A stretch of DNA of 64,000 nucleotides from Prescottella equi. GTDB taxonomy: Bacteria > Actinomycetota > Actinomycetes > Mycobacteriales > Mycobacteriaceae. The notes under the pieces are model-generated. The model was not told the origin of the DNA, ran no database searches, and was given only the letters and a program-made list of their open reading frames with translations. The DNA is taken from contig NZ_JAIVAH010000004.1 of the NCBI RefSeq assembly GCF_020171745.1, positions 372,001-436,000 of the forward strand. The letters are read 5' to 3'. The translations under genes were made by a program, and so were the position numbers. Below are positions 8,300 through 16,909 of the stretch, in pieces. Positions within the stretch are counted from its first letter, which is position 1, and every line of letters begins with the position of its first letter.

Positions 8300-9406
8300 A
8301 TGAGAACGACGCTGGAATCGATGCTCGAGTCGGTGGTGCGGACTGCGGCCACGATCGCCGGATCGCTGCCGACCCCGATCCAGCGGGCACTCGGCGGCAG
8401 GCCGGTCCGCGTCGACGGGCAGGAACTGAACACCGAGATCCAGTTGATGCTGCGCATGCTGGCTCTGCTGCCGGACTCCGACTTCGAACAACTCCCGATC
8501 GCGAAGTCGCGGGCGCAGATCGACATGGAGGCCCGCCTGGTGAGCGGACGCCCGATTCCGATGGCATCGGTCGAGTCGCTGGCGATTCCGGGGCCGGCCG
8601 GCACGATCCCGGCGCGACTGTTCCGCCCCGAGAGCCTGCCGGCGACCGCCCCGCTGCTCGTCTACTTCCACGGCGGCGGTTTCGTGCTCGGCAGCCTCGA
8701 CAGCCACGACTCGCTGTGTCGGTTCCTCGCCCGGCACGCCGAGGTGGCGGTGCTGGCAGTGGACTACCGGCTCGCACCCGAGCACGCGTTCCCCGCCGCG
8801 GCGGACGACGCGGTCGCCGCGTTCCACTACGCCGTCGCGAATGCCGCGTCACTCGGCATCGATCCGGATCGGGTGGCCGTCGCCGGAGACAGCGCGGGCG
8901 GCAACCTCGCCGCGGTCGTCTCGCAGCTCACCCGGGACGGCGGCCCGCGTCCCGCGTTCCAGATGTTGTTCTTCCCGTGGCTCGACATGACCGCGAAACG
9001 CCGCTCGTATCAGCTGTTCAGCGACGGCTTCTTCCTCACCGAGGCCCAGATGGACTGGTACACCAACCATTACGTGCCGGCCGCCGAGGATCGCACCGAC
9101 CCGCGGGCATCCCCGATCCTCGCTGAGGATCTCACCGGTCTGCCACCGGCCTACGTCGCGATCTCCGGATTCGACGTGCTGCGCGACGAGGGCATCGAGT
9201 ATGCCGAGCGCCTACGGGCCGCGGGCGTCCCGACGACGCTGCGCGTCCACGACGACCTGGTGCATGCATTCGTGAACCTCACCGGTTACGGACGGGCCGG
9301 TGTCGATGCGCTACTCGAGGCCGTGGGCGCACTGCGCGTGGGACTTTCGTTCGCGCCCCGCTGCGTGTCCGAGCCGGGACTCGAGATCGCCGAACGGGCG
9401 GAGTGA
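8300..9406 (+). CDS. Alpha/beta hydrolase, hormone-sensitive-lipase (LipH) family
   Basis: The protein has 368 residues. The HSL-family oxyanion motif HGGGFVLGS begins near residue 124, the nucleophile elbow is GDSAGGN, the acid is probably the Asp of FDVLRDEG, and the catalytic His is in HDDLVHAF. There is no signal peptide, so it is a cytoplasmic esterase or lipase, probably acting on short to medium acyl esters. GAGAGGA lies seven bases before the ATG. A GGGACCC/GGGTCCC inverted repeat at 8252-8280 could form a hairpin in the leader. The divergent TetR gene is a plausible regulator. Confidence 0.88.
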   Translation: MRTTLESMLESVVRTAATIAGSLPTPIQRALGGRPVRVDGQELNTEIQLMLRMLALLPDSDFEQLPIAKSRAQIDMEARLVSGRPIPMASVESLAIPGPAGTIPARLFRPESLPATAPLLVYFHGGGFVLGSLDSHDSLCRFLARHAEVAVLAVDYRLAPEHAFPAAADDAVAAFHYAVANAASLGIDPDRVAVAGDSAGGNLAAVVSQLTRDGGPRPAFQMLFFPWLDMTAKRRSYQLFSDGFFLTEAQMDWYTNHYVPAAEDRTDPRASPILAEDLTGLPPAYVAISGFDVLRDEGIEYAERLRAAGVPTTLRVHDDLVHAFVNLTGYGRAGVDALLEAVGALRVGLSFAPRCVSEPGLEIAERAE

Positions 9407-9410
9407 CCGC

Positions 9411-9836
9411 TCAGCCCACGCAGAACTCGTTGCCCTCGGGGTCGGTCATCGTGATCCAGATGCTGGGCCCCTGCTGCCCACGATGCAGAATCGTGGCGCC
9501 CGCGGCGACGAGGTCGGCGGCCACCTCCTCACGACGATCCCCCACCCGGACGTCGAAGTGCAGCCGGTTCTTGACGACCTTTTCTTCGGGCACCAACTGG
9601 AAGAGCACTCTGGGGCTCTGCGGATGCTCGGGGTCCCGGATGGCCGCCCCCTCCCGCCAGACGAGGACGCCCTCGAACACCAGGGTGTCCGATTCCTGGG
9701 CGTGCCCCGCTGCGACGAGACCCCGGATGAACTGTTCGTCGCTGGGCTCCATCTCCCAGCCCAGGGCCTGCGCCCACCACTTCGCCTGCAGGTGAGGATT
9801 CTTCGCGTCGACGGTGATCTGAATTTCGTATCCCAT
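9411..9836 (-). CDS. VOC (glyoxalase/bleomycin-resistance-like) superfamily protein
   Basis: This 141-residue protein has the paired beta-alpha-beta-beta-beta modules of the VOC fold. The first starts with YEIQITVDAKNPHLQAKWWAQALGW and the second contains NRLHFDVRVG and MTDPEGNEFCVG. Candidate metal ligands are the His of HFDV and the Glu of GNEF. Substrate and activity cannot be read from the sequence. It ends five bases from the convergent esterase stop and starts upstream of a strong terminator. Confidence 0.75.
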   Translation of the reverse strand: MGYEIQITVDAKNPHLQAKWWAQALGWEMEPSDEQFIRGLVAAGHAQESDTLVFEGVLVWREGAAIRDPEHPQSPRVLFQLVPEEKVVKNRLHFDVRVGDRREEVAADLVAAGATILHRGQQGPSIWITMTDPEGNEFCVG

Positions 9837-9887
9837 GTGCCGACGCTACTGCCGGACACCGACAGGTCCCGTGCGCATTCAGAAATG

Positions 9888-9923
9888 GTGCGGCCCCGCG
9901 GTTACTGCACCGCGGGGCCGCAC
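9888..9923 (-). terminator. Intrinsic terminator after the secreted-protein gene
   Basis: A perfect 15-bp stem, GTGCGGCCCCGCGGT at 9888-9902 and its complement at 9909-9923, encloses a 6-base loop. It starts 24 bases beyond the stop of the secreted-protein gene and is followed on the minus strand by a T-rich CATTTCT stretch. Confidence 0.8.
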
Positions 9924-9947
9924 CCGAGAGCTTCCGGTGACACGGAG

Positions 9948-10706
9948 TCAGCTGCCCACCGATCCGGACGACGAGCCGAGCGAACCGAATACGTGCTCGA
10001 TCGACCCGCTCACCGAGCCGAACACGTGCTCGAGCGACCCACCGATCGAGCCCAGCGAGCCCGACGACTCCGGCGTGAGTGCGAAGTTCACGTCGTTCGC
10101 ATCACCGGTGCTCAGGTCCACCGTCTGGGTCAGCGGATCACCGGTGCAGCCTTGCGGCGGCATTACCTCGACGACGTATCCGGACTGCGCGGGCTTCCAC
10201 TGGAAGAAGTACCAGCCGTTGGGGTTGGTCGTGGTCGTTGCGATCACGGCGTTCGTGTTGTCCCTGAGATTGACGGTGACGTCCTCGGTGGGGGCATCGG
10301 CGTCCGCAGGACACCCGGTGACGAAGCCGAAGATGCTGAACACCTTGACCATGGCGAAGCTGAGCCCTGTGACGGGATTCCCGCTGGTCGTGTCGGCCGG
10401 AAGTTTGCCGGGCACGGAGCCGCAACCCGCCGGCGGATACAGATTGACGGAGTAGTTTCCGGGCTCGATGTTCTGGAATTCGAAAACTCCACCCGGCCCG
10501 GTGGTCACCGAGGCCACGCCCGCATTTGTGACGGCATCGTGAAGTTCGACCCAGGCACCGACCGGATTCCCGTCGTCGGCGCAGGTGTTGGTCATCGTTC
10601 CCGAAATTACCGGGAACGGATCTGCACTTGCCACTCCAGGAAGACCGATCACGGCGAGCATTAGTCCTGCGAACAACGTTACTGCAGCTGAAAGCCTTCG
10701 TTTCAC
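9948..10706 (-). CDS. Secreted SdrD/Cna-B-like protein with Ser/Gly-rich tail
   Basis: I place the start at GTG 10706, because AGGGGG lies six bases before it; the in-frame ATG at 10733 has no ribosome-binding site. The 252-residue product begins with a typical signal peptide (MKRRLSAAV, a hydrophobic core, then a VASA cleavage site near residue 28). Two Cna-B/SdrD-like beta-sandwich modules follow, marked by GGVFEFQNIEPGNYSV and NPNGWYFFQWKPAQSGYVVEV. Each module contains Cys pairs that may form disulphides. The last 40 residues are Ser/Gly repeats with two SLEHVFGS/SIEHVFGS copies. Function is unknown; a surface or matrix role is likely. Confidence 0.75.
   Translation of the reverse strand: MKRRLSAAVTLFAGLMLAVIGLPGVASADPFPVISGTMTNTCADDGNPVGAWVELHDAVTNAGVASVTTGPGGVFEFQNIEPGNYSVNLYPPAGCGSVPGKLPADTTSGNPVTGLSFAMVKVFSIFGFVTGCPADADAPTEDVTVNLRDNTNAVIATTTTNPNGWYFFQWKPAQSGYVVEVMPPQGCTGDPLTQTVDLSTGDANDVNFALTPESSGSLGSIGGSLEHVFGSVSGSIEHVFGSLGSSSGSVGS
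9951..10067 (-). repeat. Imperfect tandem repeat coding the Ser/Gly tail
   Basis: The tail codes GGSLEHVFGSVS then GSIEHVFGSLG, two near-identical 11-residue units, within a run of SGS and LGS triplets. The DNA shows it as two copies of a GAACACGTGCTCGA-like block near 9988 and 10020. The repeat makes a flexible tail; its function is unknown. Confidence 0.6.
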
Positions 10707-10904
10707 GTCGAACCCCCTAGGTTCCGCGGACATTTACCGAGGGGATGGTAAGCACACTCATTAGAGGGACTCGCCGCATTCGAATCAATTCGGCGTCATT
10801 TACAACCTTTGTCAGAATCTATTCTACGTCATCCAAACAATAGCAATGTCGTAATACCAAAGGATGTAATTCAACTAAAATGTACTGCAGTACATTTTCG
10901 GCCC
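10707..10904. promoter_or_regulatory. AT-rich intergenic region with a perfect 22-bp palindrome
   Basis: This non-coding stretch upstream of the secreted-protein gene is far more AT-rich than its surroundings. At 10877-10898 it holds a perfect palindrome with half-site AAAATGTACTG and no spacer. The palindrome sits about 170 bases upstream of the secreted-protein start and just beyond the aroG terminator hairpin. It looks like an operator, but I do not recognise the family. Confidence 0.6.
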
Positions 10905-10946
10905 CGGCGGGGGCGTGCCGCCCCGAGGTGAGGACACGCCCCGCCG
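10905..10946 (-). terminator. Probable terminator of aroG
   Basis: A GC-rich hairpin pairs CGGCGGGGGCGTG (10905-10917) with CACGCCCCGCCG (10935-10946), with one bulged G. It begins 12 bases after the aroG stop. No U-tract follows directly, but the adjacent palindrome supplies AT-rich sequence. Confidence 0.6.
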
Positions 10947-10957
10947 GCCGACGTCGG

Positions 10958-12034
10958 TCAGCCGCGGCGAGTGGCGACCGCAGCGGCGAGACGATCGAGC
11001 GTCGCAGCGGTGGTCTCCCAGTCGATGCAGGCGTCGGTGATCGACTGGCCGTAGGTCAGCTCGTCGGACTTGCCCAGCGTCAGATCCTGACGTCCCGCCT
11101 CGATGAAGCTCTCGAGCATGATGCCGACGATGCCCTTCTCGCCGCCCTCGATGCGCGCGGCGATGTCGGTGACCACGTCGACCTGCTTGTTGTGGTCCTT
11201 GCGGCTGTTGCCGTGACTCGCGTCGACGACGACCCGCTCCGGCAGACCCGACTTCGCAAGGCGCGCAAGGGTGTCGGAGACAGTCTCGGCGTCGTAGTTC
11301 GGCCCGTCGGTGCCGCCGCGCAGGATCACGTGGCAGTCCGGGTTACCGACCGTGTGGATCAGCGCGGCCTGGCCCTCGAGGTCGGTGCCCGGGAAGACGT
11401 GGCTCGCGGCGGCGGCGCGGGTGCCGTCGACCGCCACCTGGACGTCGCCCTCGGTGGAGTTCTTGATGCCCACCGGCATCGACAGCGCGCTGCACAGCTG
11501 ACGGTGCACCTGGCTCGCGGCGGTGCGGGCGCCGATCGCGCCGTAGGTGACCAGGTCGGCGATGTACTGCGGGATTATCGGGTCGAGGAACTCGCAACCG
11601 ACCGGGAGGCCGAGGCGCGAGATGTCGAGCAGCAGCTTGCGACCCATCCGCAGACCGGTGTTGATGTCGTAGGTGCCGTCGAGGTGCGGGTCGTTGAGCA
11701 GACCCTTCCAGCCCAGCGTCGTGCGCGGCTTCTCGAAGTAGACGCGCATGACGATCTGCAGGTCGTCGCGCAGTTCCTCGGCCTTGGCGGCGAGACGACG
11801 CGCGTAGTCCATGGCAGCCTCGGGATCGTGGACCGAGCACGGGCCGACCACGACGACGAGACGGTCGTCGTCGCCATTGAGGATGTTCACGGTGTCGGCA
11901 CGACCCGAGCGGACGGTGGCCGCGGCCACCTCGTCGGGGGTGTGCTCGGCGCGCACGACGGACGGCGCCACCAGCGGGCTGATGCTGACCGTGCGCTGCT
12001 CGTCGAGGCGCTGGTCGTTTGCGATAGCGGTCAT
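10958..12034 (-). CDS. aroG: 3-deoxy-7-phosphoheptulonate (DAHP) synthase, class I
   Basis: This enzyme condenses phosphoenolpyruvate with erythrose 4-phosphate, the first step of the shikimate pathway. The 358-residue length and motifs are those of class I (AroG/F/H) enzymes: GPCSVHDPEAA near residue 64, EKPRTTLGWKGL near 100, GIKNSTEG, and DASHGNS with the metal-binding His. Class I enzymes are usually feedback-inhibited by an aromatic amino acid; which one cannot be read here. Upstream, a 22-codon leader peptide rich in aromatic codons and a hairpin suggest transcription attenuation as well. Confidence 0.93.
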   Translation of the reverse strand: MTAIANDQRLDEQRTVSISPLVAPSVVRAEHTPDEVAAATVRSGRADTVNILNGDDDRLVVVVGPCSVHDPEAAMDYARRLAAKAEELRDDLQIVMRVYFEKPRTTLGWKGLLNDPHLDGTYDINTGLRMGRKLLLDISRLGLPVGCEFLDPIIPQYIADLVTYGAIGARTAASQVHRQLCSALSMPVGIKNSTEGDVQVAVDGTRAAAASHVFPGTDLEGQAALIHTVGNPDCHVILRGGTDGPNYDAETVSDTLARLAKSGLPERVVVDASHGNSRKDHNKQVDVVTDIAARIEGGEKGIVGIMLESFIEAGRQDLTLGKSDELTYGQSITDACIDWETTAATLDRLAAAVATRRG

Positions 12035-12083
12035 GGGGTTCGGTTTCCTGTTCTCAGGCCGACCCTCGAAGACTGAAGAATCC

Positions 12084-12112
12084 CAGTGAGCCGGTCTGTC
12101 ATCCGGCTCTGG
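12084..12112 (-). promoter_or_regulatory. Attenuator-like hairpin in the aroG leader
   Basis: On the minus strand GAGCCGG and CCGGCTC pair perfectly around an 8-base loop (12088-12109), and flanking CCA/TGG adds three more pairs across a bulge. The hairpin lies between the leader-peptide stop (12125) and the aroG ATG (12034). The GGCCGGCC stretch inside the leader coding sequence could pair alternatively with the GCCGG arm. The following U-tract is weak (ATTCTTCAGTCTT). Confidence 0.5.
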
Positions 12113-12124
12113 GGTGGAAGATTG

Positions 12125-12193
12125 TCAGCGCGTGGTTACGCTGACCGACCCACCCGGGGCCGGCCTGCTAAACCAGAAATAGGTCGCTGACAC
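12125..12193 (-). CDS. Aromatic leader peptide of aroG
   Basis: A GTG-initiated frame of 22 codons begins MSATYFWFSR and ends SVTTR, followed by TGA. Codons 5-8 are Tyr-Phe-Trp-Phe, so all three aromatic amino acids occur in a row. This is the hallmark of a ribosome-mediated attenuator that senses aromatic aminoacyl-tRNA. A TACTCT -10-like element at 12201-12206 lies seven bases before the GTG, so the transcript may be leaderless. The stop overlaps a TCAGCG/CGCTGA inverted repeat at 12125-12144, and the hairpin at 12084-12112 follows. Regulation is inferred; the peptide is read directly. Confidence 0.7.
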   Translation of the reverse strand: MSATYFWFSRPAPGGSVSVTTR

Positions 12194-12302
12194 GCCGACC
12201 AGAGTAGCGCGGACCGCACGGTCGCGCAGCAGTGCCCCCGCGAACGAGACGACGATCACACCGCGGACACCCGGCCCTCCACCTGGATCGACGCGCCGAA
12301 CC

Positions 12303-12330
12303 TTGACGTACAACCAATTGGTTGTACGTT
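12303..12330 (+). promoter_or_regulatory. arsR promoter with a perfect 24-bp operator
   Basis: A perfect palindrome with half-site ACGTACAACCAA spans 12306-12329. It lies over a promoter formed by TTGACG (12303-12308), 16 bases, and TACGTT (12325-12330). The GTG start at 12338 is seven bases after the -10 element, so the message is probably leaderless. Occupancy by the ArsR product would block polymerase, which is classic autorepression. Confidence 0.75.
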
Positions 12331-12337
12331 TGTAGAC

Positions 12338-12679
12338 GTGAGTGGAGACGACGAGGACCGGGCAGACGCCCTGTTCCACGCGCTCGCCGACCGCACCCGG
12401 CGCGACATCATGCGCCGCGTACTGGCAGGCGAGCACTCGGTCTCCGCGCTCGCGGAGAAGTACGACATGAGCTTCGCCGCGGTGCAGAAGCACGTCTCCG
12501 TGCTGGAGAACGCGGGTCTGCTCACCAAGCGGCGCAGCGGCCGGGAACAGCTGGCCAGCGGCGACGTGGCCGCGGTGCGGTCGGTGGCATCCATGCTCAC
12601 CGAGTTGGAGCAGGTATGGCGCGGGCGCATCGCACGGATCGACGATCTCATCGCACTCGACTCGACCAAGGAGGACTGA
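12338..12679 (+). CDS. ArsR family transcriptional regulator
   Basis: This 113-residue winged-helix protein has the ArsR pattern: ALADRTRRDIMRRVL, then the recognition helix in MSFAAVQKHVSVLENAGLL near residues 47-66, and the wing KRRSGREQLASG. No metal-binding Cys pair is present, so it belongs to the non-metal subgroup (SdpR/YczG-like) that is often coupled to SRPBCC/AHSA1 proteins. Exactly such a gene follows three bases after its stop. A perfect 24-bp operator overlaps its own promoter. Confidence 0.88.
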   Translation: MSGDDEDRADALFHALADRTRRDIMRRVLAGEHSVSALAEKYDMSFAAVQKHVSVLENAGLLTKRRSGREQLASGDVAAVRSVASMLTELEQVWRGRIARIDDLIALDSTKED

Positions 12680-12682
12680 GCA

Positions 12683-13167
12683 ATGCCTGTCACCGATGTG
12701 AAGCACGATCTCGAGACTCGCACCCTGACGATCACCGCCGAGTTCGCGGCGCCGGTGGAGCGGATCTGGCAGGTCTACGCCGACCCGCGTCAACTGGAGA
12801 AGGTGTGGGGTCCGCCCGAATGCCCCGCGACGGTGGTCGACCACGAGCTCACGCGGGTGGACGCGTCACGTACTTCATGACCGGCCCGGACGGCGAGAAG
12901 TACGCCGGCTACTGGGAGGTCACGACCGTCGACGAGCCGCGGAGCTTCTCGTTCTCCGACGGCTTCGCCGATGAGGACTTCAATCCGAATCCCGAACTGC
13001 CGGTGTCGAAGAACGTCTACACCTTCACCGAGCACGACGGAGGTACACGGGCCACCTACACCAGCACCTTCGAGTCCGCGGAGGGACTGCAGAAGGTCCT
13101 GGACATGGGCGTGATCGAGGGGGCGACGGCGGCAATCAACCAGATCGACGAGTTTCTCGCGCCCTGA
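12683..13167 (+). pseudogene. AHSA1/SRPBCC-domain gene interrupted by a frameshift
   Basis: The first 56 or so codons (MPVTDVKHDLETRTLTIT to VVDHELT) read in one frame and stop early at 12878-12880. The rest of the domain, GGRVTYFMTGPDGEKYAGYW through INQIDEFLAP, continues in the +2 frame. Relatives usually read HELTPGGRV at the junction. Here ACGCGGGTGGA near 12851-12861 lacks one C relative to ACGCCGGGTGGA, which would restore a single frame of about 161 residues. The total of 485 bases is one short of a multiple of three. Either the gene is broken or the assembly has a one-base error in a GC-rich run. SRPBCC proteins bind hydrophobic ligands. Confidence 0.8.
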
Positions 13168-13287
13168 CCTCACCCGGCCGGGCGGAGCCGCCTCTGGCAA
13201 AACTGAAATCAATTCCATAATGTGTGACGCGCGACACCCGCGCGACGGGCGCCGCCCCGCCCGTCCGCCGTCGTCAGGAGTGCCAAC

Positions 13288-13971
13288 GTGACCGAATCGC
13301 CCACCTCGAACGCCGATCTGCGCTCTCTGCTCGACACCCGCAGCAGTTGCCGCGCGTTCCGGCCGGATCCCGTGCCGCGCGCGACGATCGAGCAGATCCT
13401 CGAGACGGCACAGCGCACGCCGTCGTGGTGCAACACCCAGCCGTGGCAGGTCGCGATCACCGAGGGCGAGGGCACCGAGCGCTTCCGAAAGGGCCTCGTC
13501 GAGGCGGTGCGCACCTCGCCGCACGAGCCGGACTTCGCCTTCCCCACCGAGTACCGGGGCGCCTACCAGGAACGCCGCAAGGAATGCGCGATGCAGTTGT
13601 ACGCGAGCGTGGGCATCGCGCCCGGCGATCGGCAGGCGTCGGCCCAGCAGACGATGAAGAACTTCGACCTGTTCGGCGCGCCCCACGTCGCGATCGTCAC
13701 CACCGACGCCGCGCTCGGCGTCTACGGCGCCGTGGACTGCGGCCTCTACGTCAACACCTTCCTGCTCGCCGCGCAGAGCCTCGGCGTCGCGGCGATCCCG
13801 CAGGCTGCACTGGCCGGCAGTGCCGCGTACCTCCGCAGCTTCTTCGACCTGCCCGAGGACCGGAAGGTGGTGTGCGCCATCTCGTTCGGTTACGCCGACG
13901 AGTCCCATCCCGCGAACGGCTTCCGCACCACGCGTGCCGACATCGGTACCGTCGCCACCTGGGTGTCCTGA
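13288..13971 (+). CDS. Nitroreductase family protein
   Basis: The product has 227 residues with the FMN-binding nitroreductase fold. The N-terminal TRSSCRAFRPDPV gives the phosphate-binding Arg/Ser cluster, AQRTPSWCNTQPWQV binds FMN and DLPEDRKVVCAISFGY is the usual C-terminal strand. Such flavoproteins reduce nitroaromatics, quinones or similar acceptors with NAD(P)H. AGGAG lies seven bases before the GTG. There is no obvious functional link to either neighbour. The physiological substrate is unknown. Confidence 0.85.
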   Translation: MTESPTSNADLRSLLDTRSSCRAFRPDPVPRATIEQILETAQRTPSWCNTQPWQVAITEGEGTERFRKGLVEAVRTSPHEPDFAFPTEYRGAYQERRKECAMQLYASVGIAPGDRQASAQQTMKNFDLFGAPHVAIVTTDAALGVYGAVDCGLYVNTFLLAAQSLGVAAIPQAALAGSAAYLRSFFDLPEDRKVVCAISFGYADESHPANGFRTTRADIGTVATWVS

Positions 13972-14065
13972 GCCCAAGCCCCATCCGAAACCCCTGACAA
14001 ATGTCACGGCAGGTTCGTGACGGACGTGTGAGGGCCGAGCGGGTTCGCCCGGGCAGATTGGGGGT

Positions 14066-15006
<941 letters not shown>

Positions 15007-15010
<4 letters not shown>

Positions 15011-15783
15011 CCACACTCATGCCTTCCCACGCGACCGTCCGCCTCACCGGATTCAACGCCACACTGCTCCGACTGGAACTGCGCCGACTGCTCCGCAACC
15101 GGCGGACCGCGATCTTCACGCTCGTGATGCCCGCGGTGTTCTTCCTCGTCTTCGGTCTCGGCCAGGGCTACGCCGACGAGAGCGCCGGCCGTGGCAACGT
15201 CACCGCGTACGTCATGATCAGCATGGCGCTGTACGGCGCGATGATCGCGACCACGAGCACCGGGGCTGCGGTATCTGTCGAGCGGGCGTCCGGGTGGAGC
15301 CGGCAACTGCGGCTCACCCCACTGTCACCGCTCGCGTACATCGCGGTGAAGTTGGTCGTCGCGATGACGCTCGGCCTCGCCGCGCTGGTGGTCGTGTACA
15401 CCGTCGGCGCGTTCACGTCCGCGGACATGGACGGATCACTGTGGGTGAGCACCGCGGTCATCGCGTGGCTCGGGTCCTCGATCTTCGCAGCCTTCGGCCT
15501 GTTCATGGGATACCTGCTGCCCAGCGAGAACGTCATGCAGGTCCTCGGACCCGGGCTGGCGCTGCTGGCGTTCGGCGGCGGACTGTTCGTCCCGCTGCAG
15601 GACGGCTCGGTGTGGGCCACGATCGCGCAGTTCACCCCCACGTACGGCATCGGGAACCTCGTGCACGCGCCGCTCACCGGTGACGCCGTCCAATGGACCT
15701 GGATCGTGAACGTCGTGGTGTGGCTCGCGATCTTCGTCGGCGGCGCCGTGTGGCGGTTCCGGCGCGACACCGCGCGCGTCTAA
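15007..15783 (+). CDS. ABC-2 type exporter permease
   Basis: This is a 258-residue protein with about six hydrophobic segments. The first follows a positively charged RLELRRLLRNRRTAIF stretch, as in ABC2_membrane permeases of the DrrB family. The start is the ATG overlapping the ATPase stop. Together with the ATPase it should form a homodimeric exporter for an unknown drug, lipid or peptide. The sensor kinase gene begins one to ten bases after its stop, so all four genes are probably one transcript. Confidence 0.88.
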
Positions 15784-15784
15784 C

Positions 15785-16909
15785 GTGGTCGCCGTGAGCA
15801 CTCCCGAACGCCCCACCGTCGTGCAGCGGTGGGGCCGGTTCGGCATCGTCTTCGCCGCCGTGTGGCTGGTGTTCCTCGTCGAACCCCTCCAGCACGGGTG
15901 GGACGAGCGCGACCGACCGAGCGCCTGGATCGGAATCGCCGCCACGCTCGCGTTCGGCGTCGTGTTCCTGTGGGTGTTCTCGGATTCGCGGCGCGCCCGC
16001 CTCCAGCGGCGTGAGACCCGGCCGCCACTCCCCCGAGCGTTCCTCGAACTCGGCGCCCTCACCGGACTCGCGGTCGTGATGACTGTGACGCTCGGCGAAT
16101 CCGGCCTCGCCGCGTCCGTGTTCCTGGCCGTCGCCGGGGTGACCCTGTTGCCATTGATCGCCGGCGGCACGTTCGCGCTCGCCGTCGCGGGCGTCGTGGA
16201 GTTGCTCGCGACCCGCGCCGGGTGGAACGTGTCGAGCCTGCCGCTCGCGGTGTGCGCGGCGGCCTTCGCGATGGCCGGTGTCATCGCGCTGATGAACCGC
16301 AACATCGCACTGCTCGACCGCCGGGAGGAGGACGAGCGGCGTGCCGTCCAGGAGGAACGCGGCCGCATCGCGCGCGATCTCCACGACATCCTCGGCCACT
16401 CCCTCACCGTCATCACGGTCAAGGCCCAGCTCGCGAACCGACTTGTCGACGTCGACACCGACCGGGCCCGAGGCGAGCTCGACGATCTCGAGCGACTGTC
16501 CCGGGATGCCCTCGCCGATGTCCGCTCGGCCGTCGAGGGGTTCCGCGGCGTCTCCCTGCCGGTCGAGATCGCCCGCGCCCGAGAGGCGCTGCGCGCCGCC
16601 GGCATCGAGGCCGACCTGCCGAACAGTACCGACACCGTCCCCACCCGGCTGCGCGAGCTGTTCGCCTGGTCGGTGCGGGAGGGCGTCACGAACGTCGTGC
16701 GGCACAGCCGGGCCCGGCACTGCACCGTGACGGTCGACGATCGGCAGGTGTCCGTGGTCGACGACGGCGTCGGCACCGATGCACTGCAGGCGGGCAACGG
16801 CCTCACCGGTCTGCGCGAGCGGGCGGCGGCGGCCGGCGCCCGAGTGGTCGTCACCCATCCACGCCCACAAGGATTCTCGTTGCAGGTGATCGCGGAGGGG
16901 ACGGCATGA
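15785..16909 (+). CDS. NarL-type sensor histidine kinase (HisKA_3)
   Basis: This kinase has 374 residues, or 371 if the GTG at 15794 is used. The N-terminal half has about five to six membrane segments with short loops, as in DesK-type sensors of membrane state or cell-wall drugs. The dimerisation motif RGRIARDLHDILGHSLTVI carries the phosphorylated His near residue 201. The ATPase domain has REGVTNVVRHS, DDGVG and NGLTGLRER. Its stop overlaps the response regulator start (ATGA), so the two are partners. The upstream exporter is the likely regulated target. Confidence 0.9.
   Translation: MVAVSTPERPTVVQRWGRFGIVFAAVWLVFLVEPLQHGWDERDRPSAWIGIAATLAFGVVFLWVFSDSRRARLQRRETRPPLPRAFLELGALTGLAVVMTVTLGESGLAASVFLAVAGVTLLPLIAGGTFALAVAGVVELLATRAGWNVSSLPLAVCAAAFAMAGVIALMNRNIALLDRREEDERRAVQEERGRIARDLHDILGHSLTVITVKAQLANRLVDVDTDRARGELDDLERLSRDALADVRSAVEGFRGVSLPVEIARAREALRAAGIEADLPNSTDTVPTRLRELFAWSVREGVTNVVRHSRARHCTVTVDDRQVSVVDDGVGTDALQAGNGLTGLRERAAAAGARVVVTHPRPQGFSLQVIAEGTA

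Noticed and set aside
12194-12844. Long minus-strand open frame upstream of aroG
   Set aside because: It overlaps the arsR and SRPBCC genes and has no domain. Only its last 22 codons look real, as the leader peptide.
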